Assembly: GCA_025060505.1 (NCBI GenBank)
Contig: JANXBU010000001.1
Span: 288,418 to 352,417, forward strand
Reading direction: 5' to 3'
Source of the DNA: Candidatus Calescibacterium sp.
GTDB lineage: Bacteria; Calescibacteriota; Calescibacteriia; Calescibacteriales; Calescibacteriaceae
Length of the DNA stretch: 64,000 nucleotides
In this document: in pieces, positions 1-8,561 of the stretch
Position numbering within the stretch: position 1 is the first letter of the stretch
How the letters are laid out: every line of letters starts with the position of its first letter
The notes under the pieces: generated by a model
The model's database searches: none
The model's input: the letters and a program-made list of their open reading frames with translations, nothing else
What the model was told of the DNA's origin: nothing
Translations under genes and position numbers: made by a program

Positions 1-1
1 G

Positions 2-400
2 GTTTTTGATTTTTCAGAAACAGATTATTACAACGAAGAGATGGGAGAAAATATAAAAAGAATATTCATATCAATTTCAAAACCAATTTCACCAGACAAA
101 ATACTTACCGCAAAGAAGGAATCAGCAGAAATAGAAAAAATGTTGAGTGTAGAAGGTAAGAGAAAGGTGAATATAGATCCAGGATATATAGATCTTAACA
201 AAGTAGTTCTTGCAACATTCAAGGGGGGTGGATGCAAAGTCTATATCGGAGAAGGTGTTTGGATAGATATAATGCTTAGATATGAAAAAGGAAAATTCCA
301 AAGCTTTCCATGGACATTTCCAGATTTTGCCAAAAGTAAATACTCAGAAGTCCTTCTTTCAATAAGAAAAATATACAAACAACAAATATCTCTGATTTGA
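2..400 (+). CDS. DUF4416 family protein (5' truncated)
   Basis: The reading frame is already open at the window edge, so the N-terminus is missing. The visible 132 residues match what I know of the DUF4416 family: an opening FDFSETDYYNEEMG stretch, then KRKVNIDPGYIDLNKVVLAT, a GVWIDIMLRYEKGKF strand and a WTFPDF motif near the C-terminus. The family is widespread in deep-branching and delta-proteobacterial-type genomes and has no established function. A cell-wall amidase follows 29 bp downstream on the same strand, so the two may be co-transcribed. An internal ATG at 41 is not the true start, because conserved family sequence lies upstream of it. Confidence 0.8.
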   Translation, partial: VFDFSETDYYNEEMGENIKRIFISISKPISPDKILTAKKESAEIEKMLSVEGKRKVNIDPGYIDLNKVVLATFKGGGCKVYIGEGVWIDIMLRYEKGKFQSFPWTFPDFAKSKYSEVLLSIRKIYKQQISLI

Positions 401-429
401 AAGATTATGGATAGAAAGTAAAATTCTTT

Positions 430-1464
430 ATGATGAGAGATATACTGTACACCACTATATCTTTGATCTTTATCTTTATAATACCAGAAGTTTCATATTC
501 AAAGATTAATGATGTTGTGGTTTTTGAATACGGAGAATTTTTAAGGTTTGCATTTGAGTTTTCAGATAAAGTTGATATATCCTTTTCCGCAAATAGAAAC
601 AGTGTAAATGTGATTTTTTCAAAGGATATAGGATACGGCAGAAGAAAAGCAAAATCATACGAAATTTCTTGGAAAGGCGAAAAACTGCTTTTAGATTTCA
701 TCTCGGAATTCTCTTATGTTAGATACTTTATCATTCCTTTTCCATATAAGCTCATAATAGATGTTGGGTTTTCCAAAAGAGATGTTGATGATATAATCCT
801 GCGACAGGAAGATAAATCAAAGGAAGATAGAAAAAAAGTCTTGATAATCGATGCTGGACACGGAGGAAGGGATCCGGGAACTACTTGGGGGAACCTGAGA
901 GAAAAGGACATAACATTGAAATTATCAAAAATGTTGTATGAAAGATTTGAGAATGATGAAAATTTTGAAGTTATATTAACGAGGAAAGATGATCGTTTCA
1001 TCGAGCTTGAAGAAAGAAGTGCAATAGCAAACGCATCAGAATGCGATGCATTTATTTCAATTCATGTAAACTCTACACAGAGTAGAAGGTCCCCATCCGG
1101 CTTTGAACTTTTTTATTTTTCTCAGAACTTTTCAAAATACGCTATGCGAATTGCTCAAAAGGAAAATGGTGTAAAAATCGATAAGAACTCCAAAATAATC
1201 TTTGATATATATTCCGAAATCAGAGAAAGTGAAAGCTACAAACTTGCAAAATCTATATCAAAAAGAATAAAAAATATAAAAAAGGTCAGAACATTGGAAG
1301 GAGCACCACTATATGTTCTTGCTGGAACATTCTGTCCATCAATCCTTGTAGAAATAGGATTTATAGATAACCCTATTGATAGAGCAGATATCTTATCATA
1401 TAGTTTCCTGAGAAATTTGTCAGATGAGATATACAATGGAATCGTTGATTTTTTTGAAAATTAA
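430..1464 (+). CDS. N-acetylmuramoyl-L-alanine amidase (Amidase_3), secreted
   Basis: This enzyme should cleave the amide bond between MurNAc and the stem peptide in the periplasm, as AmiA/B/C do in cell separation and wall turnover. Residues 1-24 are a signal peptide. Residues 26-115 form a beta-rich AMIN-like region. Residues 137-340 are the zinc amidase. The expected ligands are visible: H144 in DAGHGG, E158 in LREKD, H212 in SIHVN and catalytic E308 in LVEIGF. The length (344 aa) is normal for AMIN plus Amidase_3 proteins. Two ATGs are adjacent at 430 and 433. No LysM or SPOR domain is present. It follows the DUF4416 gene closely. Confidence 0.93.
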   Translation: MMRDILYTTISLIFIFIIPEVSYSKINDVVVFEYGEFLRFAFEFSDKVDISFSANRNSVNVIFSKDIGYGRRKAKSYEISWKGEKLLLDFISEFSYVRYFIIPFPYKLIIDVGFSKRDVDDIILRQEDKSKEDRKKVLIIDAGHGGRDPGTTWGNLREKDITLKLSKMLYERFENDENFEVILTRKDDRFIELEERSAIANASECDAFISIHVNSTQSRRSPSGFELFYFSQNFSKYAMRIAQKENGVKIDKNSKIIFDIYSEIRESESYKLAKSISKRIKNIKKVRTLEGAPLYVLAGTFCPSILVEIGFIDNPIDRADILSYSFLRNLSDEIYNGIVDFFEN

Positions 1465-1655
1465 TTCTCCAACACAAATGGTTATTTTTTGAACATACTT
1501 AAATCTTTTAAAATTTTTATTGTAATTTATCTCTATAATTTAACAGTGAAATATTGAAAATAATAACTGTATATATTCCTGCAGATGTACTCCATTAATC
1601 AGAATAAGTTCCAGTATATTATGTAATTGGATTGACCTATTGCTACTTAATCAAT
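1465..1655. other. AT-rich intergenic spacer
   Basis: No coding signal is apparent. The spacer has several TTTAAAATTTTTAT-like tracts typical of promoter regions here. A TTG at 1632 could extend the next gene upstream by eight residues. Confidence 0.4.
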
Positions 1656-2093
1656 ATGAGGATAAAGAATCCAATTAAAAAAGCTAGCGAAAAAATATTA
1701 GGATCAGATAAGGAACTAGAAAAAAATGCTGAAGGGAAAAAAATCCATCAAGAAGAAATCAAGGAATATGATAAACAAGTAGATAAAGAGATTTACGACG
1801 AATTTAGAAAGTTGCTCTTAAAACTTCCTTCAATAGGAGGAACAATCTTAAACATATTAGCAGAAAAAGGTGTTAATCTGCCAAAAATGTTTGTTCAGAT
1901 GACATCAACAGTCATAAGAGAGGAAATAAAAAATTTTTTGAGCTCAATAGATGTAGTTGGGCTTGTGAAAAAGGTTCTCCTTGATACTGCTGTGGAATTA
2001 CGTATAGAGGTTGCTTTCAAAGATAAAAGTCAGGAAGGGAAAATAGAAAGAAAAATTATGAAAAGGGAATTGAAAATAAAAAAGAAAAAGTAA
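1656..2093 (+). CDS. Hypothetical protein, charged, helical
   Basis: I do not recognise this protein. Residues 1-45 are highly charged (Lys/Glu-rich) and probably disordered or helical. The middle (about 55-125) is more hydrophobic, with LPSIGGTILNILAEKG and SSIDVVGLVKKVLLDTAVEL, which looks like amphipathic helices rather than membrane spans. The last 20 residues are strongly basic (KKKK end). I prefer the ATG at 1656; a TTG at 1632 is in frame. No signal peptide or catalytic motif is seen. It sits alone between the amidase and the coiled-coil nuclease-fold gene. A scaffold or phasin-like role is possible but not shown. Confidence 0.55.
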   Translation: MRIKNPIKKASEKILGSDKELEKNAEGKKIHQEEIKEYDKQVDKEIYDEFRKLLLKLPSIGGTILNILAEKGVNLPKMFVQMTSTVIREEIKNFLSSIDVVGLVKKVLLDTAVELRIEVAFKDKSQEGKIERKIMKRELKIKKKK

Positions 2094-2170
2094 ACCATTC
2101 ATTCAAAGAATTGTTCTCAATGTAGAATTAGTTCTAAATTTGTACAAGTTAAAAATCCTTAAAAAATTAC

Positions 2171-2176
2171 TATATT
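2171..2176 (+). promoter_or_regulatory. Putative -10 box, leaderless type
   Basis: TATATT lies 8 nt before the ATG at 2185 and no Shine-Dalgarno is present. The layout TATATTAAAANNATATG recurs exactly at 37051. Confidence 0.4.
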
Positions 2177-2184
2177 AAAATCAT

Positions 2185-3114
2185 ATGGGTAGAACAAAAA
2201 GAAAGCTTCAAATCTCAGACGAAAAACTCAAATATATTATTATTGAAAAACTCCCAAAACTTCTTGAAAAAGAACCATCCTTGAAAGAGTATATATACAA
2301 AGTCTTTACACAAAAGTTTGCAGATAAAGAAGGTACAGAACAAGAAATCAAAACAATGTTTGAAGAGTTAAAACTTCTCAGGATTGACTCTGAAAAAAGG
2401 TTTGAGGAGACGACCAAGAGAAATGCTGAGCTAAGTGAAGAACTCAAAAAACTCAGGATTGACTCTGAAAAAAGGTTTGAAGAGACGACCAAGAGAAATG
2501 CTGAGCTAAGTGAAGAACTCAAAAAACTCAGGATTGACTCTGAAAAAAGGTTTGAAGAGCACAGTAAGATACTGCAGGAACAAAACAAAAGAATTGAAGA
2601 ATTAAATCTAGAGCTAAAAAAGCATAGGGAGCAAAGTGAAAAGAGGTTTGAAGAACACAGTAAGGTTATCCAAGAAATGCTTAGAGAGATAAAGTATCTT
2701 CATAGGAAGTATGACGTGGATATTGGAGCAATTGGTTCAAGGTGGGGAATAAAAGCAGAGTCATCTTTCAGAAACGCTATCAAGGGAATTTTGGAAGAGG
2801 ATTTTCCAGTGAAGGTAGAAAGATACATAGCTTTTGACGATTCTGGAGATGTTTTTGGAAAGCCTCAGCAGGTAGAGCTCGATATAATATTGAAGGACGG
2901 GAAAACCATTCTTGGTGAAATAAAGTCTTCAATAAGCATCGGAGATGTATCTGCATTGAAAAGAAAAATTGATTTCTATGAAAATAAAGAAGGGAAAAAA
3001 GTAGATAGAGTCATAATAATCTCACCTATGGTAGATAAAAAAGCTCTTGAACTTGCAAAAGAGTTTGGATTCAAGGTATATACCCATCCAGCAGACATAG
3101 ATGAAATTGAATGA
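2185..3114 (+). CDS. Coiled-coil DUF3782-type PD-(D/E)XK protein
   Basis: Residues 1-55 are a charged head. Residues 60-170 are a long coiled coil built from a 25-residue unit (LRIDSEKRFEETTKRNAELS plus EELKK) repeated almost perfectly, then degenerate copies. The C-terminal part (about 180-309) has a nuclease-like fold: an acidic VELDIIL strand, then GEIKSS about 14 residues later, giving a D-X(n)-E-X-K core as in DUF3782 proteins. These proteins are common in thermophiles and cyanobacteria and their role is unproven. The gene overlaps the downstream methyltransferase by 14 bp, implying translational coupling. A decayed relative lies at 45775-46353. The start is supported by the TATATT box 8 nt upstream. 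Confidence 0.8.
   Translation: MGRTKRKLQISDEKLKYIIIEKLPKLLEKEPSLKEYIYKVFTQKFADKEGTEQEIKTMFEELKLLRIDSEKRFEETTKRNAELSEELKKLRIDSEKRFEETTKRNAELSEELKKLRIDSEKRFEEHSKILQEQNKRIEELNLELKKHREQSEKRFEEHSKVIQEMLREIKYLHRKYDVDIGAIGSRWGIKAESSFRNAIKGILEEDFPVKVERYIAFDDSGDVFGKPQQVELDIILKDGKTILGEIKSSISIGDVSALKRKIDFYENKEGKKVDRVIIISPMVDKKALELAKEFGFKVYTHPADIDEIE
2377..2559 (+). repeat. 75-bp in-frame tandem repeat
   Basis: Two full 75-bp units start at 2377 and 2452, and a third partial copy from 2527 is identical to 2559. Units one and two differ by about one base. They encode 25-residue coiled-coil repeats. The near-identity at DNA level indicates recent duplication or homogenisation. Confidence 0.92.
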
Positions 3115-3979
3115 AAGTAATATTACTAGAGAAAAAATACAGAATATACTTTTACATCTTCTCAAACAAGAGTATAAAGAACTCTGGGGCATTACAGAAG
3201 AAAAGCATATATCTCATATCGTAAAGATTCACTCAGAAATAGGTCAAGACCTAACTGGCAATATAAATAGGCTATCTTCTGAAATAGGAGATATAAGCAA
3301 CAAAAGAATACTTGATTTTGGATGTGGTTGGGGGAATTTCCTTCTATATTGTTTAATCAACAGATATAATGCTCTGGGTGTAGATATATCAAGAACAAGA
3401 TTTAGATTTTTCAGCTCCGTGATAGACATGCTCGAACTACCGAGAGAACTGAAATCAAGATACATAATCTACGATGGTAAAACTCTACCTTTCAAAGAAG
3501 AAATTTTCGATATAGTCTTAGCCAACCAGGTTCTAGAACATGTAGAAAACATAGAAAATTCAATCAGAGAGATAAACAGAGTTTTGAAAAGATCAGGTTT
3601 TTTGTATGTACGATCTCCAGACTACTCAAGAAGTTTTTTTGAACCGCACTATAAATTGGTCTGGTTTCCTGGACTCAAAGGCAAATTTGCAAAAACGTAC
3701 ATAAGATTTTTCAGAAAACCAACGAAGGGACTAAATCACATAAACTTCATAAGCAAAGGAAAACTCATCAATCTTCTCAATGAAAACGGATTTGAAATCT
3801 TAGCCGATATGGAAAGGAAAATTATTCTTGATGGAAGAAAAGAAAAAATAAGAGAAAAGGTAAAATTTTTACCGGAAAGTGCAATTCAAGTGTTGAACAA
3901 AGCATACGAAGTTTTCAGGCAAGTCAGAATGATTGGGAAGCAAGAAAACCAAATAGATATAATAGCGCGTAAGATCTGA
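3101..3979 (+). CDS. Class I SAM-dependent methyltransferase
   Basis: A Rossmann-type methyltransferase of the Methyltransf_11 class. Motif I is ILDFGCGWGNF at residues 70-80, the acidic post-I residue is in ALGVDIS, and motif IV/post is FDIVLANQVLEHV. About 60 residues precede the SAM domain. After residue 170 there is a long C-terminal half with FFEPHYKLVWFPGLKG and a late NGFEI strand, which resembles methyltransferases acting on glycans or lipids. The substrate cannot be read from the sequence. Its ATG lies inside the end of the coiled-coil gene (14-bp overlap), so both are probably made together. A HAD phosphatase follows after about 100 bp. Confidence 0.85.
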   Translation: MKLNESNITREKIQNILLHLLKQEYKELWGITEEKHISHIVKIHSEIGQDLTGNINRLSSEIGDISNKRILDFGCGWGNFLLYCLINRYNALGVDISRTRFRFFSSVIDMLELPRELKSRYIIYDGKTLPFKEEIFDIVLANQVLEHVENIENSIREINRVLKRSGFLYVRSPDYSRSFFEPHYKLVWFPGLKGKFAKTYIRFFRKPTKGLNHINFISKGKLINLLNENGFEILADMERKIILDGRKEKIREKVKFLPESAIQVLNKAYEVFRQVRMIGKQENQIDIIARKI

Positions 3980-4076
3980 ATCTTATCTATTCGAGATCTA
4001 AACTTTTGGCAGATCAAAATCTGAAACTTTCCCATATTCCCATAAAAACTTGGAGGAATATACAAAGTATATCCCA

Positions 4077-4784
4077 ATGGAAAAGGATGCAGGAACAATT
4101 TTCTTTGATCTTGACGGAACGCTCGCGGATACATCTGAGGATATATACGAATCTCTAAATAAAACACTTGAAAAATTTCAAATAGATCAAGTACCTTTTG
4201 ATGTAGTGGTTGATTTCATAGGGGATGGCGTGAGACCTCTTATAAGAAAGATATTGGATTATCTCAAAAGAACAAACGAAGAGGAAGAGATAGTCGGAGA
4301 TTTCATAAGAAATTACAGAATAGGAATATCTAAGAAAACCTATATATATCCAGAAGTGATTGATCTTATCTACTCTCTCAAGAGTCTCAGAATTAAAGTA
4401 ATCTTACTCACAAACAAGATCGAAAGTCTGACTATAAAGTTACTTTCAGAACTGTGTATTCTGAATATTTTTGATGGAATTGTATCTGGGGACACCTTCG
4501 ATGTGAAAAAACCATCAGCTGGACTACTTGATAGAATAAAATCAAGGTATGAGATAAATTATCCCATTTTTGTTATTGGTGATGGGCTCAACGATCTTCT
4601 GTTCGCAGAAAATACCGGTGCTATCTTCTTTCTTTCGAAGTGGGGATTCCCAACAAAGAAAGCTGAGGAATACATAAAACAAAACCAAATAAAAAACAAT
4701 ATCTACATTACATCAGAACCGAGTGAAGTAATCCAAATAGTCAAAAATATAATTAAAAAAGATAGATCCTCATGTTTCAGATAA
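4077..4784 (+). CDS. HAD-superfamily phosphatase (phosphoglycolate-phosphatase-like)
   Basis: Motif I is FFDLDGTLADT near the N-terminus, motif II is the VILLTNK strand, motif III the lysine in DVKKPSAG and motif IV VIGDGLNDLLFAE. These are the four catalytic motifs of the Gph-like HAD subfamily, with a helical cap (about residues 20-80) in between. It should hydrolyse a small phosphate ester; 2-phosphoglycolate is the default guess. I chose the ATG at 4077. A TTG at 4050 would add nine residues, but the GGAGG at 4052-4056 lies inside that extension and about 20 nt from the ATG, so neither start has a good ribosome site. Confidence 0.82.
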   Translation: MEKDAGTIFFDLDGTLADTSEDIYESLNKTLEKFQIDQVPFDVVVDFIGDGVRPLIRKILDYLKRTNEEEEIVGDFIRNYRIGISKKTYIYPEVIDLIYSLKSLRIKVILLTNKIESLTIKLLSELCILNIFDGIVSGDTFDVKKPSAGLLDRIKSRYEINYPIFVIGDGLNDLLFAENTGAIFFLSKWGFPTKKAEEYIKQNQIKNNIYITSEPSEVIQIVKNIIKKDRSSCFR

Positions 4785-4889
4785 AAATTAGATTTCCGAA
4801 CATTTCTCAATCAATATCAAAAAAGCAAGAAACTTCAGAATTGACACGAACATAAAATTTCAAAAAATGTAAAAACGCTAAAAATATCT

Positions 4890-4895
4890 TATATT
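4890..4895 (+). promoter_or_regulatory. Putative -10 box, leaderless type
   Basis: TATATT ends 7 nt before the ATG at 4903. The only purine tract between them, AGG, is too close to serve as a good ribosome site. Confidence 0.4.
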
Positions 4896-4902
4896 TTAGG
4901 AT

Positions 4903-5310
4903 ATGGATATAAGAGAAATAATATCAAAAGGCACCAAAGAATCAATAAAGCTCTATGGAGATTCCTGCACTGAAATCTTCTACGAATTTCTGAAGCAGAG
5001 AAAATTCAAGACAACAAAGTGTAAAGTATGTGGTACAGTTGAATTCCCACCAAGAAAATTCTGCACAAGGTGCTATTCAGAAGATATGGAATGGATAGAT
5101 ATACCATCAACAGGAAAAGTTTTTGCCTTTACAACACAAAAAAGAGCCATAAGATTTGTTGAACCAGATATTATAGGATTTGTTGAGATTGAAGGTGTTG
5201 GCAGGATACTAACAAAAATAGAAGGAACTGATATCAAAATAGGAGACACAGTTCATCTTGATTTTGTAGAATCGGACGGAATAACTTTGCACAAGTTTGT
5301 AAAGAATTAA
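4903..5310 (+). CDS. DUF35 Zn-ribbon/OB-fold acyl-CoA-binding protein
   Basis: DUF35 proteins pair a rubredoxin-like Zn ribbon with an OB fold and act as partners of thiolases, HMG-CoA synthases or Ltp2-type aldolases, where they channel or bind acyl-CoA. The Zn ligands are C40, C43, C54 and C57 in CKVC...CTRC. The OB part has GKVFAFTT, PDIIGFVEIEGVGRILTKIEG and GDTVHL. Here the partner gene is not adjacent: pyruvate phosphate dikinase starts 17 bp downstream. A second DUF35 gene lies at 50329 next to thiolases. This copy has an N-terminal helix (1-35) before the ribbon, as is usual. Its partner is unknown. Confidence 0.85.
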   Translation: MDIREIISKGTKESIKLYGDSCTEIFYEFLKQRKFKTTKCKVCGTVEFPPRKFCTRCYSEDMEWIDIPSTGKVFAFTTQKRAIRFVEPDIIGFVEIEGVGRILTKIEGTDIKIGDTVHLDFVESDGITLHKFVKN

Positions 5311-5327
5311 AAAGGGGGGTAAAAAGT

Positions 5328-8300
5328 ATGTCAAAATATATCTGGTTTTTCGGCGTAGGCAAAACAGAAGGCGGCAAGGAATTATCAAATATTCTTGGGA
5401 ACAAAGGAGCACAGCTCTGTGAGATGGCAAAAACCGGAATACCTGTTCCGCCTGGATTTATCATTTCCACAGAGGCTTGCAGGGAATATATGAAACATGG
5501 CCAATCTTTTCTCAAAAAGATAGAAAGAGATATAGAAAACTCCTTAAAAAGATTAGCAGAAAGCCTCAAAAAAATAAGGGGGAGTGATTTTCCATTACTC
5601 GTTTCAGTAAGATCTGGTGCACCAGTCTCTATGCCGGGTATGATGGACACAATACTGAACGTAGGAATGAACAAACAGGCATTTGAGTTTTTGAAGAATA
5701 TTGACGAAAGATTTGCATACGATACTTTGAGAAGATTCATACAAATGTTTTCTACAATAGCTTTAAGATTGGAGAAGGAAATTTTCGAGAAGGAATTTGA
5801 AAAATGGAAAAAATCATACGAGCTTTTCAGAGAGGGAAAATTTTCATCTGTTGAGCAGGCATACTATAATCTTCAGAACTTAGATGGGAAAGCCAAAATA
5901 CAAGATAGAGAAATTCCAGCGGAGGTGCTAAAACTAGTTGTTGAAAAATATCAAGAAATAATTCGTGAAAAAGGAGTTACCATTCCTGAAAACATCCTTG
6001 ACCAGGTAATAATAGCCTCTGAAGCGGTATTCAGATCGTGGAACGGAGAAAGAGCTGTAACATACAGAAAGATCCATGGCCTACCAGATGATATTGGAAC
6101 TGCTGTAAACATAGTAGCTATGGTTTTTGGAAATATGGGAGATAATTCAGGAACAGGTGTTCTCTTTACAAGGAACCCAAATACTGGAGAAAGAACTATT
6201 TGGGGAAATTTTCTTCCAAATGCTCAAGGTGAAGATGTTGTTGCAGGTATAAGGACTCCACATGCTATAAACGAGAGTTCAAAAAGTCAAGCAAATTCTC
6301 ATCTACCTACTTTACAGGAACTGATGCCAAAATCATATAGAGAAATAGAAAAAATATCAAGAGATCTTGAGTACCACTACAAAGAGATGCAGGACATAGA
6401 ATTCACTATTGAGAATGGAAAAGTTTGGATACTACAAACAAGAAATGGAAAAAGAACAGCGAGAGCAAACATAAAAATAATTCATGACTTTATAAAGGAG
6501 AAAATCATAAGTGAAAGCGAAGGAATAATGAGAGTAAATCCAAAGAGCATGTTTGAGTTGCTATTTCCAGTTATAGATGAAGATAAGCTCAAAAAACATC
6601 CAATAGCAAAGGGTTTGGCAGCATCTCCGGGAGCCGTTTCCGGTAAGATAGTTCTTTTTTCCAAAGAAGCGGAGAAACTTTCAAAACAGGAGCAAGATGT
6701 AATACTTGTGAGGCATGAAACTTCTCCTGAAGACATAGCTGGAATAGCGAGTGCCAAGGGAATCCTTACTGCTCGCGGAGGTGAAACATCACACGCTGCT
6801 GTTGTAGCAAGAGCTATGGGAAAACCAGCTGTTGTTGGAGCAGAAGAAATAATTGTGGATTATGAAACAAGATGTATCAAAGTTGGAGAAAACATTATAA
6901 GAGAAGGAGAGATAATAACAATAGACGGAAACACCGGCAGAGTGTTTCTTGGAGAGGTACCAATAAAAACTTCCGATCTATCTCAGGAAGCTATAAACAT
7001 ATTGAAGATGGCAGACAAAATCAGAACTCTCAAAATAAGAGCTAATGCTGATACGCCGAAAGATGCAAAGACAGCCAGAGATTTTGGAGCAGAAGGCATA
7101 GGCTTGCTTAGAACTGAGCATATGTTCTTTGACGAAGAAAGAATACCAGTTATGCGAAAGATGATAATATATGCACAAAAGTACAAGGAATCTTATGAGG
7201 AACTTCTGAAAATATTTGAAGAAATAACTCAAAACGGGTTCCCAGAAGGAGCTAAAATATTATCAGTCCTAAAACATATGAGAATAATCCCGAGCTTCCA
7301 AAGGGGTAAAACATACTCAAATGTATTTTCTGAAATAGAAAATCTATCAATAAACGAAGTTAATATAGCTTTCAAAAAATTCAGAGAAACAAGGGAAATC
7401 TATTTTGGTTCTCTGTCAAAAATAAAAGAATGGATAAAAGGAGATTTCAAAGAAATCTTCTCTGTAATGGAAGGTTATCCAGTCACTGTAAGATTAATAG
7501 ATCCGCCACTTCACGAATTTTTACCAAAGAATGAAGAAGAAATCATATCAACAGCAGAGAAAACAAACACTCCAGTTGAAGAAGTAAGAAGCTATGTTGA
7601 AAAACTGAAAGAACAAAACCCTATGCTCGGACACAGAGGAATAAGAGTCGGAATATCATATCCAGAAATATACTGCATGCAAATAGAAGCAATAGCAGAA
7701 GCAGCAGTGGAACTTATCAAAAAAGGCAAAAAGATAATCCCGGAAGTTATGTTTCCAAATGTTATCGATCCAGAGGAAATAAAGTATTTTCGAAATGTAT
7801 TTGACATTATTGTTAAAGATATAGAGAAATCGGAATCAATAAAACTACCGATTTCAATAGGTACCATGATAGAGTTTCCAAGAGCTTGTATACTTGCTGA
7901 CCAGATTGCAAAATATGTAGATTTCTTCTCTTTTGGAACAAATGATCTGACCCAAACTGTTCTTGGAATATCAAGAGATGATTCAGGAAAATTCATGCCA
8001 GATTATCTCAAACTTATTTTACCTTACAACCCATTTACAAATCTTGATGTGGCCGGAGTTGGGGAGTTCATAAAAATAGCAGTTGAACGAGGTAAAAAGC
8101 AAAAGCCGAACTTAAAGATCGGGGTCTGTGGAGAACACGGAGGAGATCCAGATTCAATATCATTTTTCAACTCTATGAAGTTCAACTATGTAAGTGCATC
8201 ACCTTACAGGGTTCTCTCCGCAAGAATATCGGCAGCACAATCTGTTATAAAGCAAGGGAAGATAAAAAGTCTAACAAAAAAAGAAAAAACTGCAAAGAAG

Positions 8301-8360
8301 ACTAAAAAACATAAAAGAGCAAAGGATCAGAAACAAGCGAGTAATAAAAAAATCAGATAA
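5328..8360 (+). CDS. ppdK: Pyruvate, phosphate dikinase
   Basis: Interconverts pyruvate + ATP + Pi and PEP + AMP + PPi in the cytoplasm. The N-terminal ATP-grasp part starts with GGKELSNILGNKGAQLCEM. The swivelling domain carries the phosphohistidine H489 in GGETSHAAVVARAMG. The PEP/pyruvate TIM barrel ends with catalytic C934 in GVCGEHGGD. At 1010 aa it is over 100 residues longer than most PPDKs. The excess is a segment of about 90 residues between MRKMI (612) and GDFKEIF (705), where I recall about 25-30 in well-known enzymes, plus a Lys-rich tail after residue 980. A strong GGGGGG ribosome site lies upstream. It is 17 bp from the DUF35 gene and probably in its operon. Confidence 0.96.
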   Translation: MSKYIWFFGVGKTEGGKELSNILGNKGAQLCEMAKTGIPVPPGFIISTEACREYMKHGQSFLKKIERDIENSLKRLAESLKKIRGSDFPLLVSVRSGAPVSMPGMMDTILNVGMNKQAFEFLKNIDERFAYDTLRRFIQMFSTIALRLEKEIFEKEFEKWKKSYELFREGKFSSVEQAYYNLQNLDGKAKIQDREIPAEVLKLVVEKYQEIIREKGVTIPENILDQVIIASEAVFRSWNGERAVTYRKIHGLPDDIGTAVNIVAMVFGNMGDNSGTGVLFTRNPNTGERTIWGNFLPNAQGEDVVAGIRTPHAINESSKSQANSHLPTLQELMPKSYREIEKISRDLEYHYKEMQDIEFTIENGKVWILQTRNGKRTARANIKIIHDFIKEKIISESEGIMRVNPKSMFELLFPVIDEDKLKKHPIAKGLAASPGAVSGKIVLFSKEAEKLSKQEQDVILVRHETSPEDIAGIASAKGILTARGGETSHAAVVARAMGKPAVVGAEEIIVDYETRCIKVGENIIREGEIITIDGNTGRVFLGEVPIKTSDLSQEAINILKMADKIRTLKIRANADTPKDAKTARDFGAEGIGLLRTEHMFFDEERIPVMRKMIIYAQKYKESYEELLKIFEEITQNGFPEGAKILSVLKHMRIIPSFQRGKTYSNVFSEIENLSINEVNIAFKKFRETREIYFGSLSKIKEWIKGDFKEIFSVMEGYPVTVRLIDPPLHEFLPKNEEEIISTAEKTNTPVEEVRSYVEKLKEQNPMLGHRGIRVGISYPEIYCMQIEAIAEAAVELIKKGKKIIPEVMFPNVIDPEEIKYFRNVFDIIVKDIEKSESIKLPISIGTMIEFPRACILADQIAKYVDFFSFGTNDLTQTVLGISRDDSGKFMPDYLKLILPYNPFTNLDVAGVGEFIKIAVERGKKQKPNLKIGVCGEHGGDPDSISFFNSMKFNYVSASPYRVLSARISAAQSVIKQGKIKSLTKKEKTAKKTKKHKRAKDQKQASNKKIR

Positions 8361-8377
8361 AATCAAATAATCTGATT
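8351..8377 (+). terminator. Weak hairpin at end of ppdK
   Basis: AATCAGAT (8351-8358) pairs with ATCTGATT (8370-8377) across an 11-nt loop, overlapping the stop codon. There is no U-tract after it, so terminator function is doubtful. Confidence 0.25.
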
Positions 8378-8561
8378 ACCTCAAGAGTGAAATACATCTT
8401 CTGCACGATATTCTTACACGATATTTCAAAATTGTTTTTTCTGAAAAATTCTGTTATTCGATATGATTGTTAAGCAAAGCAAACAAATAAAAAAATAAAG
8501 CAGAAATTCAATCGTTTAGTCAAAAAATAAGTAAAATATTAGGAATAAGGAGGAACAATAT

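Noticed and set aside
8361-8561. Heat-shock operator (CIRCE) before lon
   Set aside because: No TTAGCACTC-N9-GAGTGCTAA or similar inverted repeat is present.
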